Assembly (NCBI RefSeq): GCF_020905295.1
Contig: NZ_JAJJMM010000001.1
Location: 5,518,001-5,582,000 of the forward strand
DNA length: 64,000 nt
Reading direction: 5' to 3'
From: Flavobacterium piscisymbiosum
Lineage (GTDB): Bacteria; Bacteroidota; Bacteroidia; Flavobacteriales; Flavobacteriaceae
Shown: positions 28,775-36,023 of the stretch, piece by piece
How positions within the stretch are numbered: position 1 is the first letter of the stretch
How the letters are laid out: each line of letters opens with the position of its first letter
Notes under the pieces: model-generated
Told to the model about the DNA's origin: nothing
The model's input: only the letters and a program-made list of their open reading frames with translations
The model's database searches: none
Program-made: the position numbers and the translations under genes

Positions 28775-28796
28775 TGCGAAGTCAGAAGACTTCGCA
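28775..28796 (-). repeat. 9-bp hairpin upstream of the small cytoplasmic gene
   Basis: TGCGAAGTC (28775-28783) pairs with GACTTCGCA (28788-28796) across an AGAA loop. There is no U-tract on either side, so it is not a convincing terminator. Its GC content is higher than the surrounding AT-rich DNA and it may be a relic of an inserted element. Confidence 0.5.
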
Positions 28797-28849
28797 CAGC
28801 TTTTCATTAGAACTCTTCGTTTAGCGGGTGCATCAATCACAGATATTAA

Positions 28850-29539
28850 CTAATAATAATTCGATATTTTAGAATTATAATTCTCTTTCATTTTTTTGAA
28901 ATTCCACTTATCAAATATAATTTTGTTACGTTTTACTTTTATTTTCACATCTTTCAAAGTTCGATATGCAAAAATGTTTTTGTCAAAATCAACTTGAATA
29001 TTATAAGATTTTTGTTCATTTAAAATGAAAGTTTTTGATGTAAAACTTTCATTATTTAAATTCATACGTTCTTGCAGATTTTGCTTATTAGGCAATAACT
29101 TTAAAAAATATTCACCTTTAGTTACATTTGATAATTTTTGATTGAGATCAACTTCTATAGAATCTTTATTTTTATTATTTACTAAAATAATTTTATAATC
29201 ATTTTTGAATAAAGCGTCTTTCAACGCAACTGAAATATTATTTATTGAATCATTACTATTTGTTTCAGAAATATCAAATAAAATGGGGTTTTCTAACATA
29301 TTCGAACTTATCTCAATAAATTCATCTTTTATCCTCCAATTACCTTTCGTCCATTCATTACAAAATATAATATAAACGTCTGATCGATATACTGAAAAAT
29401 CATAGTAGGTAAAAGTACCATTCTTATCAAAATAGAATTCGGCATCATTATTTACATAATAACCACTTACAACATCTGCTTTTTTTTGTGCTAAAGCACC
29501 AGTAAAACACATTAAAAATATAATAACACTCCTTTTCAT
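28850..29539 (-). CDS. Secreted hypothetical protein
   Basis: The 229-residue product has a signal peptide (MKRSVIIFLMCFTGALAQ). Next comes a lipocalin-like opening (GYYVNNDAEFYFDKNGTF, WTKGNWRIKDEFIEIS) and a beta-rich remainder with many Asn and Lys. No catalytic motif was seen. It sits between a terminator (29642-29659) and the hairpin at 28775-28796, so it may be an independent unit of the orphan immunity belt. Confidence 0.55.
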   Translation of the reverse strand: MKRSVIIFLMCFTGALAQKKADVVSGYYVNNDAEFYFDKNGTFTYYDFSVYRSDVYIIFCNEWTKGNWRIKDEFIEISSNMLENPILFDISETNSNDSINNISVALKDALFKNDYKIILVNNKNKDSIEVDLNQKLSNVTKGEYFLKLLPNKQNLQERMNLNNESFTSKTFILNEQKSYNIQVDFDKNIFAYRTLKDVKIKVKRNKIIFDKWNFKKMKENYNSKISNYY

Positions 29540-29641
29540 TTTATTTCTTTTTTGAATAATTTTTTCTTAAATCTTTATTACTTTTTATTACGAAATACTC
29601 ATCAAAAGATTCAGAATTTAAAGTTATAAATGTATAAAAAA

Positions 29642-29659
29642 CCTCACAATGATGTGAGG
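29642..29659 (-). terminator. Hairpin terminator after the ankyrin-repeat gene
   Basis: CCTCACA (29642-29648) pairs with TGTGAGG (29653-29659) across ATGA. On the minus strand it is followed by a run of about six U. It lies 175 bases beyond the stop of the ankyrin gene and before the next unit. Confidence 0.7.
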
Positions 29660-29833
29660 CTTTCATTTTTATCAATCTTCACTTTTAATTAAGTAACTTC
29701 AAAAACAAAAAGATAGCACGAACATAGAATTTTTATTAAATTCAAGATTAAAAATAACTCGAAAAAATTATCTAAAATTAGAAAATTTGGGGATTTTAAA
29801 ATTTATTCTATATTAGCATAAAGCAAACTATTC

Positions 29834-30712
29834 TTAATATTTTTTTAGATATTCTTCCCAATCTTTTGGATGGAGATTTATTATTTCTTTTAAAACATAA
29901 TCTGGTATAGGTTCTTTCTCATAGTTTAACCCGTGTTTCTTTAAAAAAGCAACTACCCTTAACTTATATTTATATTGTTTCGAATCTAATTCTATCAGAG
30001 ATTTTCTTAATCCTTCTAAAATAAAAACTTTGTGACCATCTCCCATCGTGTACATTACTTTATTATATTCTGCACCTTTCTCTAAAAGAAATAGTAATGC
30101 CTCCATATTATTATGAATTAAGGCATCAGCTAAAGGTAAATTGGTATATACTTCCGGGCCATTATTAAAATAATTAATATCTGCTCCGGCATCTATCAGG
30201 AGTTTTACTTTTTCTAGACTATATTCATCAACATAAGATATCGCATTATTTAAAGCAGTACTTCTTGCTTGATTCCCCTCTTTACCGGGCGCTGTTTCTA
30301 ACGAATTAGCATTTCCTTCATACTTCAGTACTAATATCAAATACTTAGGATCTTCATTATCAGTTGCATCAATTACACTATTTGAGCCTCTATAGAAATC
30401 TTTTAAATTTGGATCTGCACCTAATTTTAATAATTCTTCAGTGGTTTTGTATTGACTATTTGTTATCGCAAGCATTAATAAAGAGTTTCCAAATCTAGAT
30501 TCTTGATAATTTATATTGACTTTATTAGAAATTACCTCTTCCTTTATTTTTTCAACATTATTATCTTCTACTGCTTTTGCTAATAACCAAGCAGGTGTAT
30601 TTTGAAATAATCTATAATCATTTCCTAACAACTTTTGTTTATCTACTTTAGTTTCTCTATTACAGCTTATAAACAGTAAAACCATACAGAAAATTACATA
30701 ATTGTATTTCAT
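29834..30712 (-). CDS. Ankyrin-repeat lipoprotein, candidate immunity protein
   Basis: The start is set at ATG 30710-30712, giving a lipoprotein signal (MKYNYVIFCMVLLFISC). The mature part carries four to five ankyrin repeats, recognisable in NSLLMLAITNSQYKTTEELL, KLGADPNLKD, STALNNAISYVDEYSLEKV, LIDAGADINYF and NMEALLFLLEKGAEY. Ankyrin proteins are a recurrent immunity type in polymorphic-toxin loci, where they bind the toxin. The lipoprotein anchor would place this one in the periplasm or outer membrane. An ORF start at 30778 would add 22 residues before the signal and is rejected. Confidence 0.7.
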   Translation of the reverse strand: MKYNYVIFCMVLLFISCNRETKVDKQKLLGNDYRLFQNTPAWLLAKAVEDNNVEKIKEEVISNKVNINYQESRFGNSLLMLAITNSQYKTTEELLKLGADPNLKDFYRGSNSVIDATDNEDPKYLILVLKYEGNANSLETAPGKEGNQARSTALNNAISYVDEYSLEKVKLLIDAGADINYFNNGPEVYTNLPLADALIHNNMEALLFLLEKGAEYNKVMYTMGDGHKVFILEGLRKSLIELDSKQYKYKLRVVAFLKKHGLNYEKEPIPDYVLKEIINLHPKDWEEYLKKY

Positions 30713-30767
30713 CTTTTTTATAAATTTTATTAACGTAATGATGCTGGAGGAGTCATAGCTTGTTTTA

Positions 30768-31007
30768 TTACATCCCATGTTCTTTCAAAAAAGCCTCTCG
30801 TTCCTTATAAATTTTCAACACTATAATCAATACTATGCCCATTATAAATAGCACCAAAACTTATTGGATCAGGCATTTTTTTGAAATAATACCAGGGAAT
30901 TTATCCTTTTTAAGTAAATATAAAACGAGCATGCTTTCAAAATAATGCAGCGATAATTTGCTTTTTGGAATTTCTAAAACATAAAAAAAACTCGCAATTT
31001 CAAAGGT
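30768..31007 (-). pseudogene. Remnant of a short coding sequence (two broken frames)
   Basis: The 355 bases between the ankyrin and next lipoprotein genes hold no intact gene. One minus-strand frame, 30861-31007, encodes 48 residues with no start codon (ASFFYVLEIPKSKLSLHYFE). A second, 30768-30857, encodes a 29-residue piece with one hydrophobic stretch (MGIVLIIVLKIYKEREAFLK). They look like fragments of one or two decayed cassette genes. Neither is recognised. Confidence 0.3.
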
Positions 31008-31020
31008 TTAGTTTTCTATT

Positions 31021-31091
31021 CTTTGTCAATGCGCTTTGCCCACAGGGAAAGAATTTCCGCGATATCGTTGCGCATATTCAAGCGATTGGGG
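31021..31091. repeat. Boundary repeat, copy A
   Basis: A segment of about 70 bases shares most positions with 35635-35704 (ATGCGCTTTG, AAAGAATTTCCGCG, TATCGTTGCGCATAT, CAAGCGAT). Both copies are preceded by an A-run and ACTCGC, part of a hairpin in the other copy. A shorter third copy is at 31705-31733. All are intergenic, GC-richer than their surroundings, and sit at the edges of RHS cassettes. Confidence 0.7.
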
Positions 31092-31134
31092 TTAAGCTTA
31101 CTCGCTAGCGAGCAATATTTGTAGAAACCAGCAG

Positions 31135-31653
31135 TTATTGACCAAATGAAGGGGTTTTATCGATAGAGTAAATCAAAACACTATCTATAATTTTATTATA
31201 TGTTCCACCAATTTTCTTTTCTCCTTGCAATATTTTATTTCTATTTGAGCTCTTTCCGTAATCATAATCTATTGTTCTGGAACTCCCCACAATAGGATTA
31301 TATTCTTTATGAAAAATAATAACGGTAGAATAGAATTCATTGTTTTGTTTTTCTAAACAAATTCGATCTAAATCATATTTATTCATAAATTCTATAAGTC
31401 TATTATCAGCAAGTTTATTGTGTTTATCATATTTATTATAATAAATACAGGCTCTTTCTAAAGAAATAGAATTATTCTGCTTTATTAACACAGAATCCAT
31501 CTTCTCTAATGACTTTTCTCTTATAATGTATTCTACAATAGAGTGAAATTCTGCTTTATTATCTTTTACCTTATGATAATAACTATCATAAACGCCGCAT
31601 GAATTTACAGAGAACAAAAATCCAAGTAGAAAAATATTAGTATACTTTTTCAT
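31135..31653 (-). CDS. Lipoprotein, candidate immunity protein
   Basis: The ATG at 31651-31653 begins a lipoprotein signal (MKKYTNIFLLGFLFSVNSCG); an ATG five codons upstream is also possible. The mature part, about 150 residues, is alpha-helical near the front (EFHSIVEYIIREKSLEKMDS) with no recognised domain. The gene is bracketed by two copies of the boundary repeat (31021-31091 and 31705-31733), as expected for a mobile cassette. Confidence 0.6.
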   Translation of the reverse strand: MKKYTNIFLLGFLFSVNSCGVYDSYYHKVKDNKAEFHSIVEYIIREKSLEKMDSVLIKQNNSISLERACIYYNKYDKHNKLADNRLIEFMNKYDLDRICLEKQNNEFYSTVIIFHKEYNPIVGSSRTIDYDYGKSSNRNKILQGEKKIGGTYNKIIDSVLIYSIDKTPSFGQ

Positions 31654-31704
31654 TTTAGTGTTTTTCATTGTTTTTTTTTTAAATTAATTACAAAGTTGGT
31701 GGTT

Positions 31705-31786
31705 TATCGTTACGCATATCCGAGCGATCAGGGAACTAAACGATGAACTATGCTCTTACAATATCTCTCCAAAAGCAACATACACT
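31705..31786 (-). pseudogene. Boundary repeat copy B fused to a relic of the RHS core
   Basis: Bases 31705-31733 match the boundary repeat (CGTTACGCATATCCGAGCGATC). Bases 31729-31786 then match the RHS core of 33090-33150, with GAACTATGCTC and CTCCAAAAGCAACATACAC nearly unchanged. The core piece corresponds to the YIAFGEVLFEEHSS stretch of the RHS protein and is out of frame. It marks the former entry point of a lost RHS cassette. Confidence 0.6.
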
Positions 31787-31837
31787 TTGTCTCACGAGCA
31801 AGATACTCGCGCCAACAAGGGAAAAAACATGTTTTCC

Positions 31838-32350
31838 TTATTTTTTAATTAACCCATATTCCTGCACAACATAAGTATTCAAAATAGATTTTTTGTATTC
31901 AACTCTTAATAAAAAGTTAGCAATAATTTTTTTTCTCTCTAAATGGCTAGAATTTTGAAACCCTACACTATAAACTTTATCATCAAAATAAAAAAGCAAT
32001 CTATCTGATCGACCTGAAATATAATTTGATATTTTACATTTTTTTACCAAAATTTCGCTCTGACTTTTATATATTATATATTCATTTATTGGAATTTTTA
32101 GAATTAAAGCCATATAAATAGAAAAAAAAGAGACCGTTATTATAACAAAAAAATAATCCAAAATACTTTTTTTTATTTTGATTTTATTCCTAATCTCCAA
32201 TACAAATAATGTACTAAAGGATATAGAAAACAATACCCAAAATATATATTTAGGAGAGTTTAATATTAATTGATTCTCTCTTAGATATAAAACTATACCT
32301 ATTAGCAGTAAAAAATAAATCCATTTACTTTTTAAAATTTTATTGATCAT
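31838..32350 (-). CDS. Membrane protein overlapping a toxin fragment, candidate immunity protein
   Basis: The ATG at 32348-32350 overlaps the last 11 bases of the RHS toxin-tail frame (32340-32696), the typical coupling of toxin and immunity genes. The longer frame to 32416 would lie inside the toxin coding region. The product of about 170 residues has three hydrophobic segments, then a soluble domain that is paralogous to the 26123-26695 product (IPINEYIIYKS, KKCKIS, LNTYVVQEYGLIKK). A membrane immunity protein implies a toxin acting on or across the inner membrane, but that is inference. Confidence 0.65.
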   Translation of the reverse strand: MINKILKSKWIYFLLLIGIVLYLRENQLILNSPKYIFWVLFSISFSTLFVLEIRNKIKIKKSILDYFFVIITVSFFSIYMALILKIPINEYIIYKSQSEILVKKCKISNYISGRSDRLLFYFDDKVYSVGFQNSSHLERKKIIANFLLRVEYKKSILNTYVVQEYGLIKK

Positions 32351-33281
32351 TTTCTTTTTGTTTTCCTTTTCTAATTTGATTTGCTTCTTTTGAAATAATT
32401 CCTTCTGCAACAGCATCTTTTGCCTTTTGCTGTAAAAGATTGTTTGTGTTTTTTAATGCTTTATTTCCCTGTTGTTGTACCTTTTTAAAATATTTTCTAA
32501 TTCTTGTAGAAGAATCACCGTTCTCTACTTTATTTAATAATTTATTTACTTTACTTATTAAAGCTTTGTTTTCGATTTTCAGGCTACTTAGCATTTCATC
32601 TACTTTATTTCCAAAACCTTGTTCAACTAAAGCTTCTATAGACGATTCTAAAAATATATTCATTAGACCATCATCGCCTTCCAACAATTTTAGCAAATCT
32701 TTTTATTTTAATAGCTGTAGCTGTTCCAATTGGTGTAACAGATGAAATAGCATACGAACCCACTGCACCCCATGTTGCAGAAGCCCATCCTATATCATTA
32801 TATGCCTCTTCAGATGATTTGCCTTCAATCAACATCCCTCCAAAATAATGCATACCTACATCTAGCGCAAAACTAGAAACAGCATCAATTATACCTGTAA
32901 TAGGATGTTTTCCATCAGGATCGACTAAAACAACTGGACTGTTTAAACAATAAACATAAGATTCAACATTCGGATATTTTTCTACCAATGGATCGACAGA
33001 TAACCACAAACTAGTCTTCACATCATAATACCTGGCCCCATAATAACTCAAATTCGTCTCTCTATCCAGTTCTTTCCCATTAAACAAATAAGGTGAACTG
33101 AAAGACGAACTATGCTCCTCAAACAAAACTTCTCCAAAAGCAATATACTCCACATGCTGTGAAATAAAACCGTTTTTGGTGGTAATATACGAAGTGCTTC
33201 CTAAATGATCGGGGTTAAATAAAAAATATCATTCTCAGACAGACCAGTTCCTGTAGCTTCTACATTTTTTTGTTTTTTCAC
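32340..33281 (-). pseudogene. Orphan RHS core and toxin cassette, disrupted by two frameshifts
   Basis: Reading on the minus strand from 33281, the sequence encodes a piece ending SENDIFY. It then loses one base near 33215 relative to the intact copies (NPDHLGST is out of frame) and continues as the 160-residue frame 32671-33153 (FNGKELDRETNLSYYGARYY, DPDGKHPITGII). An apparent extra base near 32688 stops that frame. Deleting one A restores KIVGGDDGLMNIF and joins it to the 118-residue frame 32340-32696, a helical Lys/Gln-rich tail. So this is a displaced RHS tip, not translatable as one protein. The toxin domain is unrecognised. Confidence 0.8.
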
Positions 33282-33284
33282 ATA

Positions 33285-33312
33285 AAAAAACCTCGTTTAC
33301 GCGAGGTTTTTT
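33285..33312 (-). terminator. Bidirectional hairpin terminator between RHS cassettes
   Basis: AAAAAACCTCG (33285-33295) pairs perfectly with 33302-33312 across TTTACG, with U-tracts on both strands. It isolates the upstream 33369-33758 gene from the frameshifted cassette. Confidence 0.85.
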
Positions 33313-33343
33313 ACTTTTATTACTTTCACACACACGAAGGGAT

Positions 33344-33355
33344 CGCGCGCGCGCG
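33344..33355. repeat. (CG)6 dinucleotide run
   Basis: Six uninterrupted CG dinucleotides, flanked by GAT and GAC, lie in DNA that is otherwise about 70 percent AT. It is intergenic, between a terminator and a membrane-protein gene. Such runs can adopt Z-DNA or self-pair; no function is implied. Confidence 0.7.
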
Positions 33356-33368
33356 GACGTCTGAAAAA

Positions 33369-33758
33369 TTATCTATTTTTTTCAAATACAATTAAATTAA
33401 AAGCCACAATTAAAATTATAATTCCACATATATATATTTCCTGTTTTTTTGAATTATTAGGATAAAAAAAAGTATCGTACTTGTCACTATAAATTAATTC
33501 TATTTTGGAATTAATATTTAATTTATTGCCCTGAGCTTCGATAATGTACTCTTTTTTATTGTAAACAATAATATAATTTACGCCTCTCCCTGGGGAATAT
33601 TTATTTTTCACAATATAAGTATTACTTTCTCTACTAACTATCTCTTTTAGTTCTTGATAGTAATAAAAAGAATAAATTAGTGATACTAGAAAAACCATAT
33701 TTAATATAAAAATTATTTCTTTATTAAATATGGTTTTGTCGTATAATTTCCTGCACAT
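33369..33758 (-). CDS. Small two-helix membrane protein, candidate immunity protein
   Basis: The 129-residue protein has one hydrophobic helix near residues 14-33 and one at about 108-125. Between them lies a beta-rich periplasmic or cytoplasmic domain (NTYIVKNKYSPGRGVNYIIVY). The layout resembles DUF3592-like membrane proteins but I cannot name the family. It follows a 58-residue membrane protein and an orphan RHS gene on the same strand and ends at a terminator. It could be an immunity protein for the 34056-35543 tip or for a lost one. Confidence 0.6.
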   Translation of the reverse strand: MCRKLYDKTIFNKEIIFILNMVFLVSLIYSFYYYQELKEIVSRESNTYIVKNKYSPGRGVNYIIVYNKKEYIIEAQGNKLNINSKIELIYSDKYDTFFYPNNSKKQEIYICGIIILIVAFNLIVFEKNR

Positions 33759-33875
33759 TCTCTAGTTACATTTTCAATTACTTCTTGTGTCTTCTATTTA
33801 GGTATTAATTGACAAGGCAATTATAAATTTTTCAGTAGAACTGTTCAAACAACTATCTGATATAACTTATTTTTT

Positions 33876-34052
33876 TTATGATTTTAAAAATTTATACAAT
33901 CTAAATAAAAAAAGCAAAGCGCCGACAATTATAAAAAATAACCAATATTTTTTGACAGATTCAAGATTTGGATTATTTGACTTTCTAATAATAAACCCAA
34001 CGATTATACTTACTACAGGTAATAACAACCTCAATATTTCTTTTACTTCCAT
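33876..34052 (-). CDS. 58-residue membrane protein, candidate immunity protein
   Basis: A short frame from ATG 34050-34052 to TAA 33876-33878 encodes 58 residues with two hydrophobic segments, EILRLLLPVVSIIVGFII and YWLFFIIVGALLFLFRLY, linked by a short polar loop. It starts three bases after the stop of the orphan RHS gene, an operon-like spacing. Size and context fit a membrane immunity peptide. No family is recognised. Confidence 0.6.
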   Translation of the reverse strand: MEVKEILRLLLPVVSIIVGFIIRKSNNPNLESVKKYWLFFIIVGALLFLFRLYKFLKS

Positions 34053-34055
34053 TTT

Positions 34056-35543
34056 TTAATTTATTACACCTAATATTAAGAAAATAAGTCCGAGTATAAA
34101 TAACAATATCTTCAGTGCAAAGTTTTTTACAGGTCTAACTGTATTATCATAATTGTTTAAAAGCTCACCTCTCTTTTTAACTTTATTATTCCGCCACCAA
34201 ATATCGTATTTATATAACAAGAACACACACACAAAACAAACAAAACTCTTTAATAAATATTCATAATCCATAATTTTAATCTTTTGATTCTTTATCTTTT
34301 GATTCAACAATTTTTTAGCTATACCTAATTTCACATCTGCTCCCTTAATAAGTATATCTTTACCATTTTTAATTACCTCTGCAGCCTCTGTGGTTATATC
34401 AGGAGTTGGCCCAGGTATAACTCTATCTAGTCCCTTACTTACAATTTTACCTGCAATAAACCACCCAACTTCATTTTCAGTTTTCGAAATAGCTTTATCG
34501 GTATCACCTGCTATTGCAGTAACACCTATTTCTAAAATAGAACCTAGTAAAGCTATTCCTTCTCCTTCTCCTTCTGCTGCAACTGCCAAACCAGGTGCTG
34601 CACCAACTCCTGCAAATGCTGAGCCAACAACTGCACCGCCATATCCAACATAGGCAATTTTATCTCCAGTATCTTGCATGTTGTCCGCAATTTTTAAAAG
34701 ATCTTTCTTATTGTTTTTCACCCATTTCTGACCATCTTTTAATGTTTGCTTAGTCGATTTAACAACATTATTTTTTGTTTGAGTAGCAGTTTTTTTGACT
34801 TCATTATATGTTTGAGATACAGATTTTTTAGCATCATTGTATGACTTCGTTATCGTCTTTTTTGCTTCATTATAAGTTTTTTTAATATTACTCCAAGAGG
34901 GTAAGTCTGGCCAATTTCCATCAGGATCAGTTAAATTTATCGGATTATTAAAGGCATAAGAATATGGCGAATATTCTAGACCTCGCTCTGTTAATGGATC
35001 AACATTTAACCATAAACTAGTCTTCATATCCAAATACCTAGCCCCATAGTACGATAAATTCGTCTCACGATCCAATTCTTTCCCATTAAACAAATAAGGC
35101 GAAGAAAAAGAGGATGCGTGCTCTTCAAATAAAATTTCTCCAAAAGCAATATACTCCACATGTTGTGAAATAGAACCATTTCGGGATGTAATATACGAAG
35201 TGCTTCCTAAATGATCAGGATGAAAGTAAAAAATATCATTCTCCGGCAAACCAATTCCTGTAAATCCTTCACCAGGCCTAACTGTAGTGGGTTCTATCGG
35301 TGGGCCAAATTGTACCGGTGGCCCTGGTACATCTCCCGGTGCATTAAAGATAGGGTTTCGTGGCCAGCCTTCCGGCGGTTCCTGATTTTCTTCAACAGGT
35401 TTTATTACTGCTGTTGGGTAAGGATCTCCTGTAAATTCTGGTGTAGCGTAAATACCCTGTTGTGTTGGAGGTCCAGGAGGAACTCCTAAACTTTTTAGAT
35501 AGGTATCTAATGCTTTTTGTTGTTCGGCTGTTAGCTTGGGCAT
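34056..35543 (-). CDS. Orphan RHS core protein with toxin tip read in frame into an immunity-like membrane domain
   Basis: The 495-residue frame starts with ATG directly on PKLTAEQQKALDTY. Residues 1-205 are a near copy of residues 2850-3056 of the 3276-residue RHS protein: the Pro-rich linker, FHPDHLGSTSYIT, FNGKELDRETNLSYYGARYL and DPDGNWPDLPSW. Residues 206-290 are lysine-rich coiled-coil repeats (KKTYNEAKK, TKSYNDAKK), then a Gly/Ala-rich hydrophobic stretch (VGSAFAGVGAAPGLAVAA) and a short tail. From Met425 (34271) the frame continues as a complete 71-residue two-helix membrane protein. That part looks like a separate immunity gene fused after loss of the toxin stop, next to a repeat of AATCAAAAGAT. 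It has no signal peptide. Confidence 0.8.
   Translation of the reverse strand: MPKLTAEQQKALDTYLKSLGVPPGPPTQQGIYATPEFTGDPYPTAVIKPVEENQEPPEGWPRNPIFNAPGDVPGPPVQFGPPIEPTTVRPGEGFTGIGLPENDIFYFHPDHLGSTSYITSRNGSISQHVEYIAFGEILFEEHASSFSSPYLFNGKELDRETNLSYYGARYLDMKTSLWLNVDPLTERGLEYSPYSYAFNNPINLTDPDGNWPDLPSWSNIKKTYNEAKKTITKSYNDAKKSVSQTYNEVKKTATQTKNNVVKSTKQTLKDGQKWVKNNKKDLLKIADNMQDTGDKIAYVGYGGAVVGSAFAGVGAAPGLAVAAEGEGEGIALLGSILEIGVTAIAGDTDKAISKTENEVGWFIAGKIVSKGLDRVIPGPTPDITTEAAEVIKNGKDILIKGADVKLGIAKKLLNQKIKNQKIKIMDYEYLLKSFVCFVCVFLLYKYDIWWRNNKVKKRGELLNNYDNTVRPVKNFALKILLFILGLIFLILGVIN
34905..35540 (-). repeat. Duplicated RHS core block (copy of about 37965-38605)
   Basis: About 635 bases encoding the Pro-rich linker and RHS core are repeated at high identity within the full-length rhs gene at about 37965-38605. 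A shorter, diverged copy lies at 33020-33240. Differences are mostly silent or conservative. Such homology allows recombination that swaps toxin tips onto the full-length protein. Confidence 0.85.
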
Positions 35544-35597
35544 TGTTCCAAAAAAAAGGCAAAAAGTAATTTATATTTTTTTGCTTTTTGACCTAAA

Positions 35598-35623
35598 AAA
35601 ACTCGCCATTACTGACGAGTTTT
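35598..35623 (-). terminator. Hairpin terminator upstream of the orphan RHS gene
   Basis: AAAACTCG (35598-35605) pairs with CGAGTTTT (35616-35623) across a 10-base loop, with an A-run on the left that gives a U-tract on the minus strand. It ends transcripts from the 35756-36713 cassette and is the left part of boundary-repeat copy C. Confidence 0.75.
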
Positions 35624-35634
35624 GACTTTTTACT

Positions 35635-35704
35635 CTTTGTCGATGCGCTTTGTGGGCACGAAAAGAATTTCCGCGCTATCGTTGCGCATATCCAAGCGAT
35701 CGGG
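35635..35704. repeat. Boundary repeat, copy C
   Basis: About 70 bases matching 31021-31091 (see that entry), with ATGCGCTTTG, AAAGAATTTCCGCG, TATCGTTGCGCATATCC and AAGCGATCGGG. It sits immediately after the terminator and before the 85-residue membrane gene, at the edge of a cassette. Confidence 0.7.
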
Positions 35705-35755
35705 CTTCGATGTAGATTATTCATTTTTACTAAGGAGATAATCAAGTCATTGCAG

Positions 35756-36013
35756 TTATCGTTTAACAAATTTGGTCAATAAATAAATTCCAACTACCAG
35801 TATTTGTACTAAAGTAATAACTTCAAGATAAAAAAACCATAGCAAAGCTGAGCCTTCTTTACTTTGACAAAAGTATTTATAGTATAATATACTGCTATAT
35901 AAAATGAATATTCCACTATTGATTAAGAATTTTTTTTTATTGTGTTTACTTGAAAAAATTATTAGTACAAAACACAAAATAGAGCTGATGTATAATATTT
36001 GATTATCATTCAT
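35756..36013 (-). CDS. 85-residue membrane protein, candidate immunity to the hydrolase-like tip
   Basis: Three hydrophobic helices are visible (ILYISSILCFVLIIF, FLINSGIFILYSSILYY, FYLEVITLVQILVVGIYLL) with very short loops. The gene begins 10 bases after the orphan toxin-tip stop (36024), the spacing expected for a toxin-immunity pair. No family is recognised. A membrane location suggests the cognate toxin works at the membrane or periplasmic face, consistent with a lipase-like tip, but that is inference. Confidence 0.6.
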   Translation of the reverse strand: MNDNQILYISSILCFVLIIFSSKHNKKKFLINSGIFILYSSILYYKYFCQSKEGSALLWFFYLEVITLVQILVVGIYLLTKFVKR

Positions 36014-36023
36014 ATTTATTATT

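Noticed and set aside
33283..35710. CRISPR-like array suggested by repeated hairpins and repeats
   Set aside because: Repeats are too few, too long and irregularly spaced, with genes between them and no cas genes; they are terminators and RHS-core duplications.
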